Origin: Gigaspora margarita
Taxonomy: Eukaryota; Glomeromycota; Glomeromycetes; Diversisporales; Gigasporaceae
NCBI GenBank assembly: GCA_009809945.1
Contig: WTPW01000014.1
Location: forward strand, 833,403-897,402
Direction: 5' to 3'
Length of the DNA stretch: 64,000 bases
The translations under genes and the position numbers were made by a program. Of this stretch, positions 35,093 to 47,400 are shown piece by piece (the first letter of the stretch is position 1; every line of letters begins with the position of its first letter). Below the pieces are notes generated by a model that worked only from the letters and a program-made list of their open reading frames with translations, had not been told where the DNA came from and searched no databases.

Positions 35093-37684
35093 TTGAGTTA
35101 TCCTGAGAATGATCGAAAACTACTCAAAGATACAGACAATTATAGACCCAGAAACATTCGAGAAATATATATGACTCAGGAAATTAGCCCAAAAGTAGGA
35201 CCCCTTACTACTAGTCAAGGAGCCCAATTTCGACAATTGCTTCTTGAATTTGCAGACCTCTTTGCAAAAGATATAACCCAACTAGGTAGGACTGATCTAG
35301 TTGTTCATCAAATATTCACTGATAATGGACCCCCTATTAGCTCACGACCCTATATGGTACCCCTCACTGAACAAACATTTATAAATGAAGAAGTACAACA
35401 AATGTTAGAAAATAAATTAATTAGAGAGTCCTCTAGTCCTTGGGCCTTTCCTGTTGTACTTGTAAACAAGAAAAATGGAAAGAAAAGATTTTGTGTCGAT
35501 TACCGGAAGCTCAATAATGTTACCAAGAAATATCAATACCCCTTACCTCAAATTGATGAAATGCTTGATTCTCTCGCCGGAGTTACTTACTTCTCCACTT
35601 TAGATCTTATGAGTGGATATTGGCAAGTAAAAGTACACCCAGAAGATAGAGAGAAAACTGCTTTTATAACCAGATACGGAACCTATGAATTCAACGTCAT
35701 GCCTTTTGGATTGTGTAATGCCCCTGCTACCTTTCAACGCCTCATGAATCAGGTTTATAAAGGTATAGCCTACAAGTATGTTGTAGTATGCTTAGATGAT
35801 ACCAATGTCTTCTCTCGAACATTTGATGATCATATTAAACATCTACGAGAAGTCTTTACTAGAATTAGGAAAGCTGGATTAAAATTGAATATAGAAAAAT
35901 GTAATTTTTTGATAAAACGATTACCTTTTCTAGGGCATATTATAGAAGAAAAAGGAATCTCCCCAGATCTAGACAAGATAATTGCTGTACAAAATATTCA
36001 ACCTCCCCAAAATATAACACAACTACGATCATTTTTGGAACTCGCTGGATATTATAGACGATTCATCAAACATTTCTCTTCCATTGCTCATCCTCTTAAC
36101 CAGTTACTGCATAAGGACAATGCCTATGAATGGGATATGAAATGTCAAAAGGCTTTTGATAAATTAAAGCATCGATTGACCACTGCCCCTATCCTCATCA
36201 ACCCAAACTATAGAAAAGAATTCATTCTTGCCACAGATGCATCCTACGAAGNCCCAAAAGTAGGACCCCTTACTACTAGTCAAGGAGCCCAATTTCGACA
36301 ATTGCTTCTTGAATTTGCAGACCTCTTTGCAAAAGATATAACCCAACTAGGTAGGACTGATCTAGTTGTTCATCAAATATTCACTGATAATGGACCCCCT
36401 ATTAGCTCACGACCCTATATGGTACCCCTCACTGAACAAACATTTATAAATGAAGAAGTACAACAAATGTTAGAAAATAAATTAATTAGAGAGTCCTCTA
36501 GTCCTTGGGCCTTTCCTGTTGTACTTGTAAACAAGAAAAATGGAAAGAAAAGATTTTGTGTCGATTACCGGAAGCTCAATAATGTTACCAAGAAATATCA
36601 ATACCCCTTACCTCAAATTGATGAAATGCTTGATTCTCTCGCCGGAGTTACTTACTTCTCCACTTTAGATCTTATGAGTGGATATTGGCAAGTAAAAGTA
36701 CACCCAGAAGATAGAGAGAAAACTGCTTTTATAACCAGATANGGAACCTATGAATTCAACNTCATGCCTTTTGGATTGTGTAATGCCCCTGCTACCTTTC
36801 AACGCCTCATGAATCAGGTTTATAAAGGTATAGCCTACAAGTATGTTGTAGTATGCTTAGATGATACCAATGTCTTCTCTCGAACATTTGATGATCATAT
36901 TAAACATCTACGAGAAGTCTTTACTAGAATTAGGAAAGCTGGATTAAAATTGAATATAGAAAAATGTAATTTTTTGATAAAACGATTACCTTTTCTAGGG
37001 CATATTATAGAAGAAAAAGGAATCTCCCCAGATCTAGACAAGATAATTGCTGTACAAAATATTCAACCTCCCCAAAATATAACACAACTACGATCATTTT
37101 TGGAACTCGCTGGATATTATAGACGATTCATCAAACATTTCTCTTCCATTGCTCATCCTCTTAACCAGTTACTGCATAAGGACAATGCCTATGAATGGGA
37201 TATGAAATGTCAAAAGGCTTTTGATAAATTAAAGCATCGATTGACCACTGCCCCTATCCTCATCAACCCAAACTATAGAAAAGAATTCATTCTTGCCACA
37301 GATGCATCCTACGAAGGATTTGGAGCCACTTTAAGCCAACTCTCTGATGATAAAAAGGAACATCCAATTGCCTATGCTAGTAAAAGTTTGAAAAAGGAAG
37401 AAGTGAATTATGGAGCCACTGAATTAGAATGTGCTGCCATTGTATGGGCCATCGAACATTTCCATAAATATTTTGGTACAAGTCACTTTACCTTAGTCAC
37501 AAACCACTCTGCTCTCAAATGGCTAAAGTCATCCCAACCTAAAGGATGTTTAGGTCGTTGGATCATGAAACTCCAACCCTATCATCTTACTATTATACAC
37601 AAACCCAGAAGAATCCATTCGATTGTCGATGCTCTCTCTAGATTACCGATCCAGACACACTCTCATACTATTGACCCCACATGA
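35093..37684 (+). CDS. Reverse transcriptase-RNase H (RT block duplicated)
   Basis: The frame encodes a Ty3-type RT with SSPWAFPVVLVNKKNGKKRF, the YRKLNNVT and LMSGYWQV motifs, and the active-site strand CLDDTNVFS (first residue of YxDD is Cys). A block of 1,065 bases (35188-36252) is repeated immediately at 36253-37317, joined at an N, in frame and identical as far as I can see apart from two more Ns. The RNase H domain after the second copy has ATDASYEGFGATL, an ELECAAIVWAIEHF helix, and TNHSALKWL where TDH is usual, so that catalytic Asp is Asn. There is no clear ATG; expression is probably as a polyprotein. Confidence 0.9.
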   Translation: MSYPENDRKLLKDTDNYRPRNIREIYMTQEISPKVGPLTTSQGAQFRQLLLEFADLFAKDITQLGRTDLVVHQIFTDNGPPISSRPYMVPLTEQTFINEEVQQMLENKLIRESSSPWAFPVVLVNKKNGKKRFCVDYRKLNNVTKKYQYPLPQIDEMLDSLAGVTYFSTLDLMSGYWQVKVHPEDREKTAFITRYGTYEFNVMPFGLCNAPATFQRLMNQVYKGIAYKYVVVCLDDTNVFSRTFDDHIKHLREVFTRIRKAGLKLNIEKCNFLIKRLPFLGHIIEEKGISPDLDKIIAVQNIQPPQNITQLRSFLELAGYYRRFIKHFSSIAHPLNQLLHKDNAYEWDMKCQKAFDKLKHRLTTAPILINPNYRKEFILATDASYEXPKVGPLTTSQGAQFRQLLLEFADLFAKDITQLGRTDLVVHQIFTDNGPPISSRPYMVPLTEQTFINEEVQQMLENKLIRESSSPWAFPVVLVNKKNGKKRFCVDYRKLNNVTKKYQYPLPQIDEMLDSLAGVTYFSTLDLMSGYWQVKVHPEDREKTAFITRXGTYEFNXMPFGLCNAPATFQRLMNQVYKGIAYKYVVVCLDDTNVFSRTFDDHIKHLREVFTRIRKAGLKLNIEKCNFLIKRLPFLGHIIEEKGISPDLDKIIAVQNIQPPQNITQLRSFLELAGYYRRFIKHFSSIAHPLNQLLHKDNAYEWDMKCQKAFDKLKHRLTTAPILINPNYRKEFILATDASYEGFGATLSQLSDDKKEHPIAYASKSLKKEEVNYGATELECAAIVWAIEHFHKYFGTSHFTLVTNHSALKWLKSSQPKGCLGRWIMKLQPYHLTIIHKPRRIHSIVDALSRLPIQTHSHTIDPT
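35188..37317 (+). repeat. Tandem 1,065-bp duplication inside RT
   Basis: CCCAAAAGTAGGACCCCTTA occurs at 35188 and again at 36253. The two copies run in parallel to the RNase H start (GATGCATCCTACGAAG). The junction carries N at 36252, and the second copy has Ns at 36742 and 36761. No sequence difference is seen elsewhere. This pattern suggests a gap-fill or collapse artefact, not a biological duplication. Confidence 0.85.
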
Positions 37685-38968
37685 ATTTAGACCAATACCA
37701 AAACCTACTAGAGTATTTAGAATCAGACACTCTCTTCCCTGACTTAACGGACAATAAAAAAAGGACAATTATTAATCAATCTAGACGATATGAAGTGAAA
37801 AATAAATTATTATACAAAAAGAATAGAAAAGATCCAGACAAACCAATTAGAGTTATCAAATGGACTGAAGTTGAACCAATATTGTACATGATGCATAGTC
37901 ATCCTACTGCTGGACATTTAGGAACAGATGCTATGTATTATAAGATATCTGAACGATATTATTGGGACCAAATGTATAAAGATGTTCAGAACTATGTTCG
38001 CTCTTGTGAAATATGCCAGAAACGAAGCAAAAGTAAAAGAAAAGAACCTCTCCACCCTATCCAAGTTGGAAGAGCCTTTGAGTATGTAGGAATAGATTTA
38101 GTTGGACCTCTCCCAATAACTCCTCGAAATAACCATTATATTATTGTTGCTACCGATTACCTTACTCGCTGGCCAGAAGCTAAAGCTGTACCTGATGCAG
38201 GTGCAGAAACCTTAGCCAAGTTTATTTTTGAAGAAATTGTTTGTAGACATGGAGTACCTAAGATGATACTCTCAGATAATGGAAAGAATTTTGTTAGTGA
38301 AATTGTGAGGATACTATGTGAAAAGTTCTTGATAAAACATATATTTTCTTCACCTTACCACCCACAAACCAATGGAATGGTTGAAAGATTAAACAGAACC
38401 CTTTGTAACTCTCTTGCAAAAGTTACAGAAAAAGATACAGAATGGGATACACATATACCTGCTGTTCTATTTGCATACAGAACCAAACGACAGGCAACAA
38501 CAGGATACACTCCTTTTCATTTGGTATATGGTCGACAAGCTATTTTACCAATTGAAACTGTTATCCCTATAGATCCAGTTGAACCAGATGATGAAGTCTC
38601 TCTAGAAGATAGTATTCTCCAAAGACATTTGAATTAATTGAAGAATTACCCTACCACCATAACAATGCCAGAAAAAATACAATTAAGTCTCAAAAGAAAC
38701 AGAAAGTTAGATTTGATTCCAAGATACAGAAAGAAGAATTTGAAATTGGTGATAAAGTATGGGTACAAAGAAAGGACATTGAAGCTTCTAGATCTGCAAA
38801 ATTTGAAGAGAAAAGAATAGGACCATTTATTGTTAAGGAAAAATTAAATAATGGCGCCTATAAACTGCGTACAATGGATGGAAAAACATTAAAGCAGTAC
38901 TACAATAGTGATCGTCTTGTTAAGTACTATGAGAAACAAGATTGGCAACCTATGATTGTCATCTGAAT
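37681..38968 (+). CDS. Integrase (frameshifted near the C-terminus)
   Basis: The N-terminal HHCC zinc domain is visible (HSHPTAGHLG, then CEICQK). The DDE core follows: GIDLVGPLP with the first Asp, ILSDNGKNF with the second, and NGMVERLNRT with the Glu. At about 38,620 the frame shifts: ORF 1 stops at 38637 and the C-terminal part (TFELIEELPYHHNNARKNT, then a GPFIVKEKLNNGAYKL module of the GPY/F type) continues in another frame to a stop near 38,966. A chromodomain is not seen. The indel makes this copy non-functional unless it is a sequencing error. Confidence 0.85.
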
Positions 38969-39512
38969 TTCTAGGATGAAATTCTTAAAACGGATGGAAA
39001 CACAGCCTCAACCCCTTAATTTACTGTGTACAACAAATAATTTTTTTTCGAATCTAGACTACCCCATTTTTTTTTGAAATTAGAAACAGAAATAATATAG
39101 TGATATATAGATAAAAATCAGATTTTAACTTTGGAGAACGATTACTACTAAGTAAAGTCAGTCAATATTGCTCCATTTGAGCTGAAATTTTGCTGAATAT
39201 GCAGCAGAGGATTGCGCATCTTTTCTACTAAGCTTATCTTAATACGAAAACTCCATTGGGACTCGCAAAGTGACTTGACGCCATTTTTGATCGACAAGAA
39301 GATTGTTGGTCATGTGATCAACTTTACGATTTTTAAGTCACATGAGTGATGCCGCGAAACATTTAAACAAGCCCTATTCTTTAATTTGACATATATAACA
39401 ATATATTTTTTTTATTTTTTTTAGAGTAGCCACCTTTGTCTTAACATTAAAATTACTAGAAACATTTCTCCTTCTCTTTTCTCTTGTAATAACATAAACC
39501 TTAATTCTTGAA

Positions 39513-40262
39513 ATGGAAACTTTTTCTCTGCAACCTCAAACCTTAATTGCCCTTGCAGATTTAGTTAAACAATGGAAACAAGACCCCATATCATGTCACA
39601 ACAGTCTTGTTATTACTGGGAATCATGTCGCAATAACTGACGGAAAAGATATTTTACTTTCTGTACAGTTCCCTACAGAAAATGAAAACCAGAACCAGAG
39701 CCACTCTATAGAAATAGAACTATATGAAGAACCAGAAACAGTTAATGAAGAAACGACCCCACTACTTCCCTCAAGTGAACTTCTAACTAATGAAATCCAA
39801 ACTACTGTACTAGAAACAGATGCTGTTCTCAAAGAACTCATTAAAGACCTAACCGAGGATAAACAAAATACTCCTTTACGAGAAAGTCCTCTCTTGACTT
39901 TTGCATGGCAAGATCAAGCAAGTGAAATCATAAATTGGTTAAACCAAGAAATTAGAGGAAGCCAAAGAGAAAAACAAATTCGAACACTTGAAGCTTGTTA
40001 CTACTTAGGATGACTTCTAGAAGAATTTAAGGAAGATTCTAAAATCCTTAAAGAAATTAAGAAACTCTTTAAAACCTCTCTTGGAACACGACGAACTTAT
40101 AACTTTTGGAAAGGAGCCAAACGAACCTACCAAGTCTTTCAAGATACAGACCCTTCACGATTATATTATACCCAGTATTTATCTCTTAATAACTTAACCA
40201 GATTATCTGTTGATGACTTTGAAAAATTGCTAGACCCAGGAACTCACAGAGTTCTTTCTTAA
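39513..40262 (+). CDS. Retrotransposon 3' accessory ORF with one in-frame stop
   Basis: A frame from ATG 39513 runs to a TGA at 40011 (166 residues) and continues in the same frame for 82 further codons to a TAA at 40260-40262. The first part has a Leu/Trp helix (LIALADLVKQWK) and an acidic Thr-rich centre. The region around the stop is a helical LEACYYLG-LLEEFKED segment, where TGA may replace TGG. The last part is basic and aromatic. No family is recognised. An ORF after integrase and just before the right LTR is unusual in Ty3 elements. Confidence 0.5.
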
Positions 40263-40274
40263 AGGGGACAGAAA
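40261..40274 (+). other. Polypurine tract
   Basis: AAAGGGGACAGAAA immediately precedes the right LTR, where the plus-strand primer is expected. Confidence 0.75.
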
Positions 40275-40780
40275 TGTTATAGAATAGGTTGCTTGACCAA
40301 AGCGTAGTTTTACAGTTTTACAGTTTTACAGTTTTACAGTTTTACAGTTTTACAGTTTTACAATTTTACAGTTTTACAGTTTTACAGTTTTACAGATTTA
40401 CAGTTTTACAGTTTTACAGTTTTACAGTTTTACCGTTTTATAGTTTTATTATTATATTATATTTAGTATTTATTTAGCTTCACAAAATGTATATAAACCC
40501 TAGCTTTTCTTTCTCCTCCACATCAGACTCAGATTCCCCTCTTTTCCCCCTAATGTTTAGGAATAGTTTTCTATCTTGAATATTATCTTATAAATAAATA
40601 AAATATATCTTTGCCAAATAAATACTCTCTTGCTCCTTAATAAATAAATACAACGAACTGCTCTAGTGAAGTAATATCCCACTTGCACACCGCTTCATAT
40701 CTTCTCTGACCCTTACAAGATCCCTGTCGCCGTGTGTTGTGTTGCAAGTACTATATTGAAGGCAATAGTCGCTTGTAACA
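40275..40780 (+). repeat. Right LTR
   Basis: The LTR is 506 bases with the same TG...CA termini as the left LTR. The 9-base TTTTACAGT array has about fifteen units, some with single-base variants (CAATTTT, CAGATTT). Outside the array the two LTRs differ at only a few positions that I can see. Confidence 0.95.
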
Positions 40781-40870
40781 ACATAAAGAAATTTATAAAA
40801 ATTATAAAAGATTTTATTTATAATAAAATATTTTTAAAATATTATATTATTATTTTTAGATAATTATCTT

Positions 40871-41196
40871 TTATCACTAGTGCGATGCATCACTACCCCC
40901 TGATCGACCAATCATTTTGTTTGTTTTGATTTTACATTGATCAAAACAAACAAATAGTGGCCAGGTTAAGATATTGTTAGGGTTTGGTTGTGGGCAATAT
41001 AAACAACCTTCTAACCCAAAATTTTGCAAGGAATTTTTTTTGTTAAGAAAAAATTGTAGTTTCATAGTCAAAATTTTAAGTTAGAAGTGATTTTTTAAAA
41101 AATTGTTGTTTTGCTTCGATTTCATGTTACACTTGATCCTGCATCCTGATTGGTCAATCTGAGGGTGGCGATGCATCGCACTGGCGATGAATGATA
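40871..41196. mobile_element. MITE with GTGCGATGCATC ends
   Basis: TTATCACTAGTGCGATGCAT on the left is matched by ATGCATCGCACTGGCGATGA on the right. The inner arms CCCCCTGATCGACCAATCA/TGATTGGTCAATCTGAGGG extend the stem. It lies 90 bases after the retrotransposon. Confidence 0.7.
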
Positions 41197-41217
41197 ACTC
41201 TCTTATTTTTAATATAA

Positions 41218-41450
41218 AGAGAAAAGTCAATAGAGAAGGGACAACCCATTTTTAGAAATTTTTTTAAATTTTTAAATTAAAATATTTTAACAACTACCAA
41301 ATCAAATTTAATAAAAATTTTATTATTTTAATTCTACAACTATATAAAATTAAAACCAAAAAGATTTTTATTAAATTTGGTTTAATAGTTGAGGTATTTT
41401 AATTTAACTTTTGCTTTAAAAAATTTGTACTTTTTTATTAACTTTTCTCT
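41218..41450. mobile_element. MITE with AGAGAAAAGT ends
   Basis: The left end AGAGAAAAGTCAATA and the right end TATTAACTTTTCTCT are inverted. The interior is an A/T-rich near-palindrome. It is directly adjacent to the preceding MITE. Confidence 0.6.
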
Positions 41451-41878
41451 ATATGTTTAACATATATTTATTATATAATAACTTAGTTATATTGTAGCTT
41501 ATAATAGTTATTTGACAAACCTATTTAGCAAAAAATTTAAAGATTTCTGGTATGATTAGAGATCTACCTGTAAAGAAATTTCTACCTGAGTATTAATAAA
41601 TTACTTTGTGCTATTTGAATTAATAGATTATTATATATAGTTATGAGATAGGCTTGGATCTATTAAATTAAAATAAACTTTGAAATATCTAGCCCATATG
41701 GAACCTTAAAGCATTTTTTATGTAAAAAAACTGTAAAGAATAGGTATTAATAGTATTATCAAAATAAAATCAAAGTTAAAAAGGCCTTTAAGAATCTGCT
41801 AATATGAGTTATATTAAAAGGAGTATATAATGTTGATTATTGTTACAAACATGAACTACATAAGTAAATGGTTAGGTT

Positions 41879-42046
41879 AGGGGCGTGCCATTTATTACGT
41901 AATATTTTTTACTTAGTAGCCACTCTTATCCATGTATGGTGTGATTACTTTATCTATTTAAAATTGCTTATGATCATATATAGACGTGATAACCACCTCT
42001 GACCATGTATCTATGGTAAAAATTATGTAATAAATGGCATGCCCCT
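41879..42046. mobile_element. Short MITE with AGGGGCGTGCC ends
   Basis: AGGGGCGTGCCATTTATTAC on the left and TAATAAATGGCATGCCCCTT on the right form a strong inverted repeat. Total length is about 168 bases, with no coding content. Confidence 0.75.
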
Positions 42047-43177
42047 TAGGTAGAATTAGAGATAAACATAAGTATTCAATATTATCCAAAATCTATTAAC
42101 TTGTTTTAATGAATCTGAACTTTTGGATTGTTATTTAGAATTTTTTAAAAAAGAATAAAAGTAGTAAAAAGTTAATATTGATAATATTGTTAGAACATTC
42201 AATAAACAAAAAATGAGAGTTCTAGTAGTTTCATCTTCTTATTTAATTACAAAGATCAGTATACTGTGTTTCTGGTTTTAGCAACCTTATACAAATACAG
42301 TAATAAAGACTAGCACATATCTGTAATGAAGAAATTTTATTGATTGACTATATAAAAATTCCAATCCTCAATTTGCTAATGTAAGCAGATTATGAAAGCC
42401 AATTATATAAATTTACATAGTCTAATGTGTTTACTAAAAAATTGTGTATATTTATTGTTTCATATTATCTAATTAGTTTATTAAATGGTTTAAATTGTAG
42501 ATTTGCAAAAATTTGTTATAGTACTAGCAAAAAAAAATTTTTAGTTCTATATTTAATATAATTCTAAAAATCAATCTTTGTATAGCCTTGTTTTTATAAA
42601 GTTTACTTGTTATAATAATTTAATAGAATAAGTTTATTGTTAAATTAAAAATTATAATTTCATACAGTCCAATAATATTTTATTATAATAAGCAACAATA
42701 ATTTGGAAAAAATTTAAAACTCAAAGATTTGTAAAAAGAAAATATCAAAAGAAAAATATCTATATATAGTGTTTATATTTATATATATTCAAATATTTAT
42801 AAATGGTTTAGTAATATATTCAATATGTTTTTAAATATTTATAAATATTATAAATATTTTAAATATTTATAAATATTATTATTTTCATAAATATTATTAT
42901 AATAATTTGCAGTTTTTAATGGGTGTTTTGATTGGGCAACAAGAAGAATAAAGATTTGAAGATAAGAATTGGTGACAAATAAGTATTTGGATCAGCTAGC
43001 AAAAAATTTATGATTTTTTTATGGGTATAATTCCTAGGGCCAATCAGCATGCATAAGTTGCATGGTATCTAATATTAATAAATATGATTAAGAATTTTAT
43101 AGTTTCTTTTTTTATAATACTGGGATAATATAAAATTGTTTAAAAAATAGATTATATAATTACCTGCAATTAAAATA
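42047..43177. other. AT-rich 3' flank of the kinase gene
   Basis: No gene is seen. Repeated ATTTATAAATATT words near 42,770-42,890 are low-complexity. The region may include the 3' UTR of the minus-strand kinase gene. Confidence 0.4.
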
Positions 43178-44446
43178 TTATAAAAATAAATATATATAAA
43201 TACTTAATTTTTTTAAAAAAATAATATTGTTACCTTGATTTTGATCTTCTAATTTAGTCAACTTATGAAAATTTAAAGTATTGCTTAAACATTTGCATTT
43301 GAAAATAGCTTTTTCATGTATTTCATAATTGATTTGTGATGAATAATTTTTAGTTGAATTCTCTATTGCTTTAACTTGTTTGTATAATTTAGTTTTTTTG
43401 TTCATTAAGTTTCTTCTATATTGATCCAATTTTTTTACCAATTCTCTAGCATGCGGTCTTTTTTTAGGCTCATTATCCAAGCATTGATCCATTAATTCTA
43501 AAAGTAACTGAGGAACTTCTTCATGTTTAACTTCTGGTCTCTGACCATTAAGTATCGCTATTGCTAGTTCAATATCATGTGAAATATTATAGTATGGTGG
43601 ATATCCAGTAAAAATTTCTGTCATGATAATTCCAAAAGAATAAATATCTGATTGTTGAGTATATTTAATTTCATCATGTTTTGCTAACGCTCTTAATAAT
43701 TCTGGAGCAACATAAGGAAGCACACCAAAAAGCTCTTTAGAATTTGTATCTTGTGACACTGGTTTGCAAAGACCAAAATCAGTTATATAAGGATAATAAA
43801 AATTATCATTAACGATATTTCCGGAATGAAAATCTTTGTGTATTAATCCTGATTTGTGAATTGAATAAAGTCCTTGAGATATGTAGTATAAGAGATCTAG
43901 TTTAGAAAACCAATTTAAATCGTAGTATTTTCTATCTAATAATTTTCGAAGGCTTCCTTGCTTCGCATAACGCATAACTATCATATAATCACTATTTTGA
44001 GGATTTTTAGTTATTCCATAAATTTCAATTGCTGAATCGCCCCCATGATTGTGTTGATTCTTAATCTAAGTATTAAGATTAATTAGGATAAATCGAATCA
44101 GTACTTTAACTATATAATTAATATAACTTATCCAGTTCTTACCTCTTCTAAAAAGTCTTTGCTAATATTTTCAGAATTATGAAGACTTTTTAAACAAACA
44201 TTTATATTTGAATTTCGTTTCCATGCTTCCTTTTTATAATCAAATCCATAAATATATCCGTCAGTCCATGTTGCTTTAAAAACAGTACCAAAGCCTCCTT
44301 TGGCAAGATATTTTAAGTTTATAAATTTATCAAAAGGAATCCATTCAATGATATCACTAAATTTCTTTGCATTAAGTTGCATTTGTTGAATAAACTTATC
44401 AATATCATCATTGCCACTTTCCCAATTATGAAATCCTTTTTCAAAT
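43178..44446 (-). CDS. Protein kinase domain (3' exons of the proposed gene)
   Basis: Exons 44446-44143 and 44065-43178, with a 77-base intron (GTAAGA...CTTAG). The upstream acceptor AAAG and the stretch FEKGFHNWESGNDDIDKFIQ match the pre-kinase segment of this fungal family, so the exon truly starts before the first ATG (44382). Kinase motifs, numbered on the 829-residue model: Gly loop KGGFGTVF near 483-489, VCLKSL with Lys519, HKDFHSGN with Asp612, DFG at 630-632, and APE at 654-656. All catalytic residues are present, so activity is likely. After the kinase core the sequence becomes Lys/Asn-rich, and the last 15-20 residues are low complexity; a G|GTAACA donor near 43,233 could replace that end by another exon. 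In the relatives I know, a Cys-rich ribbon precedes this segment; here the micro-exon linker takes its place. Confidence 0.85.
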
Positions 44447-47400
44447 CTTTATAAAAAGTATAGTTTAAAAATTGATATGAATACCATTTGATGTGCATAC
44501 AAATAAAAAAATTTTAAATTTATTTTTATTTTGAATTATCAATATTTTTTTTGTTTTGAAAAATATCTATTAATTGTGCTTTAACTTACTTGCTATAGAT
44601 TTGATTGGTTTATTGTGGTGACGTAACAGATATAATATGTATTAGAATCTAATTATCAATATTTTCAACTTGAAAATTATCCTTATTAGTTATATTATTA
44701 ACTTACGAGCTATAGTGATTGATTGTTATTATAATTGAATTATCAATATTTTTAATTTAAAAAATATTCTTATTAGTTTATTGTTAACTTACTTGCTATA
44801 TTGTTTAATTGTGTTGGCATAACAGATGTAATTAGAATTGAATTATTGATATTATGGCTTGAAAAATATTCTTATCAATTATACTGTTAACTTACTCGCT
44901 ATAGTGTTAACATAATAAACGTAAGATGTTATTATAAATGAATTAGTAATACTGTGCAAAAACTTGTAAAAATTATAGTTGTTTTTATACTAAAAAAAAA
45001 TATTGTAAAAAGCATTATTTTTTTTAATATAAAACAATTACAATTTTTTGCATCATTGCAAAATATTTTTTGACTTGAATAATATTCTTAATAGTTGTAC
45101 TGTTAGCTTACAAGCTATAGAGTTTGATTGTGTTAACATAACAAATATAATATGTTTTTAGTATTGATTCGATATTTTTGACTTGAAAAATTCTCTTTTC
45201 AATTATACTATTAACTTACAGACTATTGTAGTAATGCAACAGATGTGATATGTTATTAGAATTGAATTTTCAATAATTTTGATTTGAAAAACTGTTTATA
45301 TCTGTTATGCTGTTAACTTACAAGCTATATTGTTAGATTATTGCATGAAAAATTTAATGTTATTAGAATTTAGTTATTGATATTTTCAACTTAAAATATT
45401 CTTGTCAGTTATATGTTAACTTACAAGCTATATTGTTTTGTTTGTGTGACATAAAGATGCAATATGCTATTAGAATTGAATTATCGATATTTTATGTAAA
45501 AAATATTCTTATTAGTTATACTGTTAACTCACTCACTATAGTGTTAATATAACAAATGCAAAGTAATATAAGAATGAGTTATCAATTTTTTGGCTTAAAA
45601 TATCCTATCAGTTTTACTGTTAACTTACTAGCTATAGAGTATTTTGATTGTGTTAATATGACAGATTTAATATGTTATTAAAATTGAATTATTGATTTTT
45701 TTGATCTTAAAGTATTATTCTATTAACTTACATGCTATTGTATCAATGTACCATATGTAATATGTTATTAGGATTAAATTATTCATCTTTGACTTGAAAA
45801 TGTTTTTATCAATTATATAGTTAACTTACTAACTATAGGGTTGGATTGTGTTGATATAACAGATTTAATATGTTATTAGAGTTTAATTATCAATCTTTTT
45901 CTTGAAAAATATTGTTAGTTGTCTTGTTAACTTACTTGCTATATGATTGTGTTGATGTGCTGTTAGATCTAATTATTGATATTTTGACTTGAAAACTATT
46001 TATACTTATCAGTTATAATATTAACTTACTAGCTATAGTGTTTTATTGTATTGATATAACAGATGTAATATGTATGTTATTTGAATTGAATTATAAATAT
46101 TTTTACTTTGAAAAATTATTCTTATTAGTGATGGGATACAGATGCTAAAAATTCGATTGTCATATGCCATGAACTCTTAAAAGAATTTGTTATCCCATCA
46201 CTATACTTATTGTTATACTACTAACTTACAAGCTATAATGTAGTGTTGACAGATTATAATATTTTATTGGAATTAAATAACAATCTGGTTGACTTAAAAA
46301 ATATTAATATCGGTTATACTATTAACTTACTTGCTATAGTGTTGACGTAACAGATATAAGTTGTTATTAGAATTGATTATCGATTTTTTTCTTAAAATTA
46401 ACATTAGTTATGCTATTAACTTACTAGCTATAGTGTTTGATTATATTGATATAACAGATATAATATGTTATTAGAATTGAATTATTGATATCTTAACCTA
46501 AAAGATTCTTGTTAGTTATACTGTTAACTTACATGCTATTGTGTTTATGTAACAGATGTAATATGTTATTAGAATTGAATTTTTAATTATTTTTGACTAA
46601 TTGAAATTATTATCAGTTAAACTGTTAACTTACTTGCTATGTGTTTGGTTGTATTGACATAACAGATTTTATGTTATTAGAATTGAATTATTGTTATTTT
46701 AACTTGAAAAATATTATCAGTTATCCGACAAACTCATATGATCATGAAAAAATTTCTTACTGTTATTTTTTTTATGTTTTACAAAATAATCACGTTTACT
46801 TGAATTAAAACTCAGCAGTCAACTCTCTAGCAATCAATGATCATAAATTGTCGGATAACACCATTATTGGGCAAATTTTTGAATAACAGTAAATTGGCTC
46901 AACCGGGCAAATGATTGGCTGACACGTGCCGCAAAGCGGCACGTGATCATTTGCCCGGTTGAACAAATTTACCGTTATTCAAAAATTTTTGCCCAATAAT
47001 GTATACTTATACTATTAACTTACATGCTATAGCATTTAATTGTGTTGATTTTAACAGATAAAACATATTATAAGAATTGAATTATTGATATTTTAATATA
47101 AAAAATCTTCTAATCAGTTATACTTTTAACTTACGAACTATAGCATTTAATTGGTTTGATTGTGTAGAGGTAACACATATAATATGTGATTAGAATTGAA
47201 AGATTGATATTTTGACTTGAAAAATATTCTCATTACATATACTATTAGCTTACTTGCTACAGATGTAATATGTTATTAGAATTAAATTATTGATATTTTT
47301 GGTTCAAAAATATATTCTTATAAATTATATTACTAACTTACTCGCTATAGTGTTTAATTGGGTTGATTGTGTTTTATGTGACAGATTTGATATGTTATTA

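Larger units (their letters stand above)
29705..40780 (+). mobile_element. Ty3/gypsy LTR retrotransposon, degenerate
   Basis: The element is bounded by two direct LTRs that start TGTTATAGAATAGG and end GCTTGTAACA, with a shared 4-base ACAT outside each end as the likely target-site duplication. A PBS-like TTTTGGTGCC follows the left LTR and a purine tract AAAGGGGACAGAAA precedes the right one. The order is gag, protease, RT, RNase H, integrase, which defines Ty3/gypsy. Several frameshifts, one in-frame TGA and N runs are present, so this copy is not autonomous as written, although part of the damage may be assembly error. The LTR similarity points to a young insertion. Confidence 0.95.

Noticed and set aside
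40289..40477. ORF of 62 residues rich in Phe, Tyr, Val
   Set aside because: Translation of the 9-bp LTR repeat.
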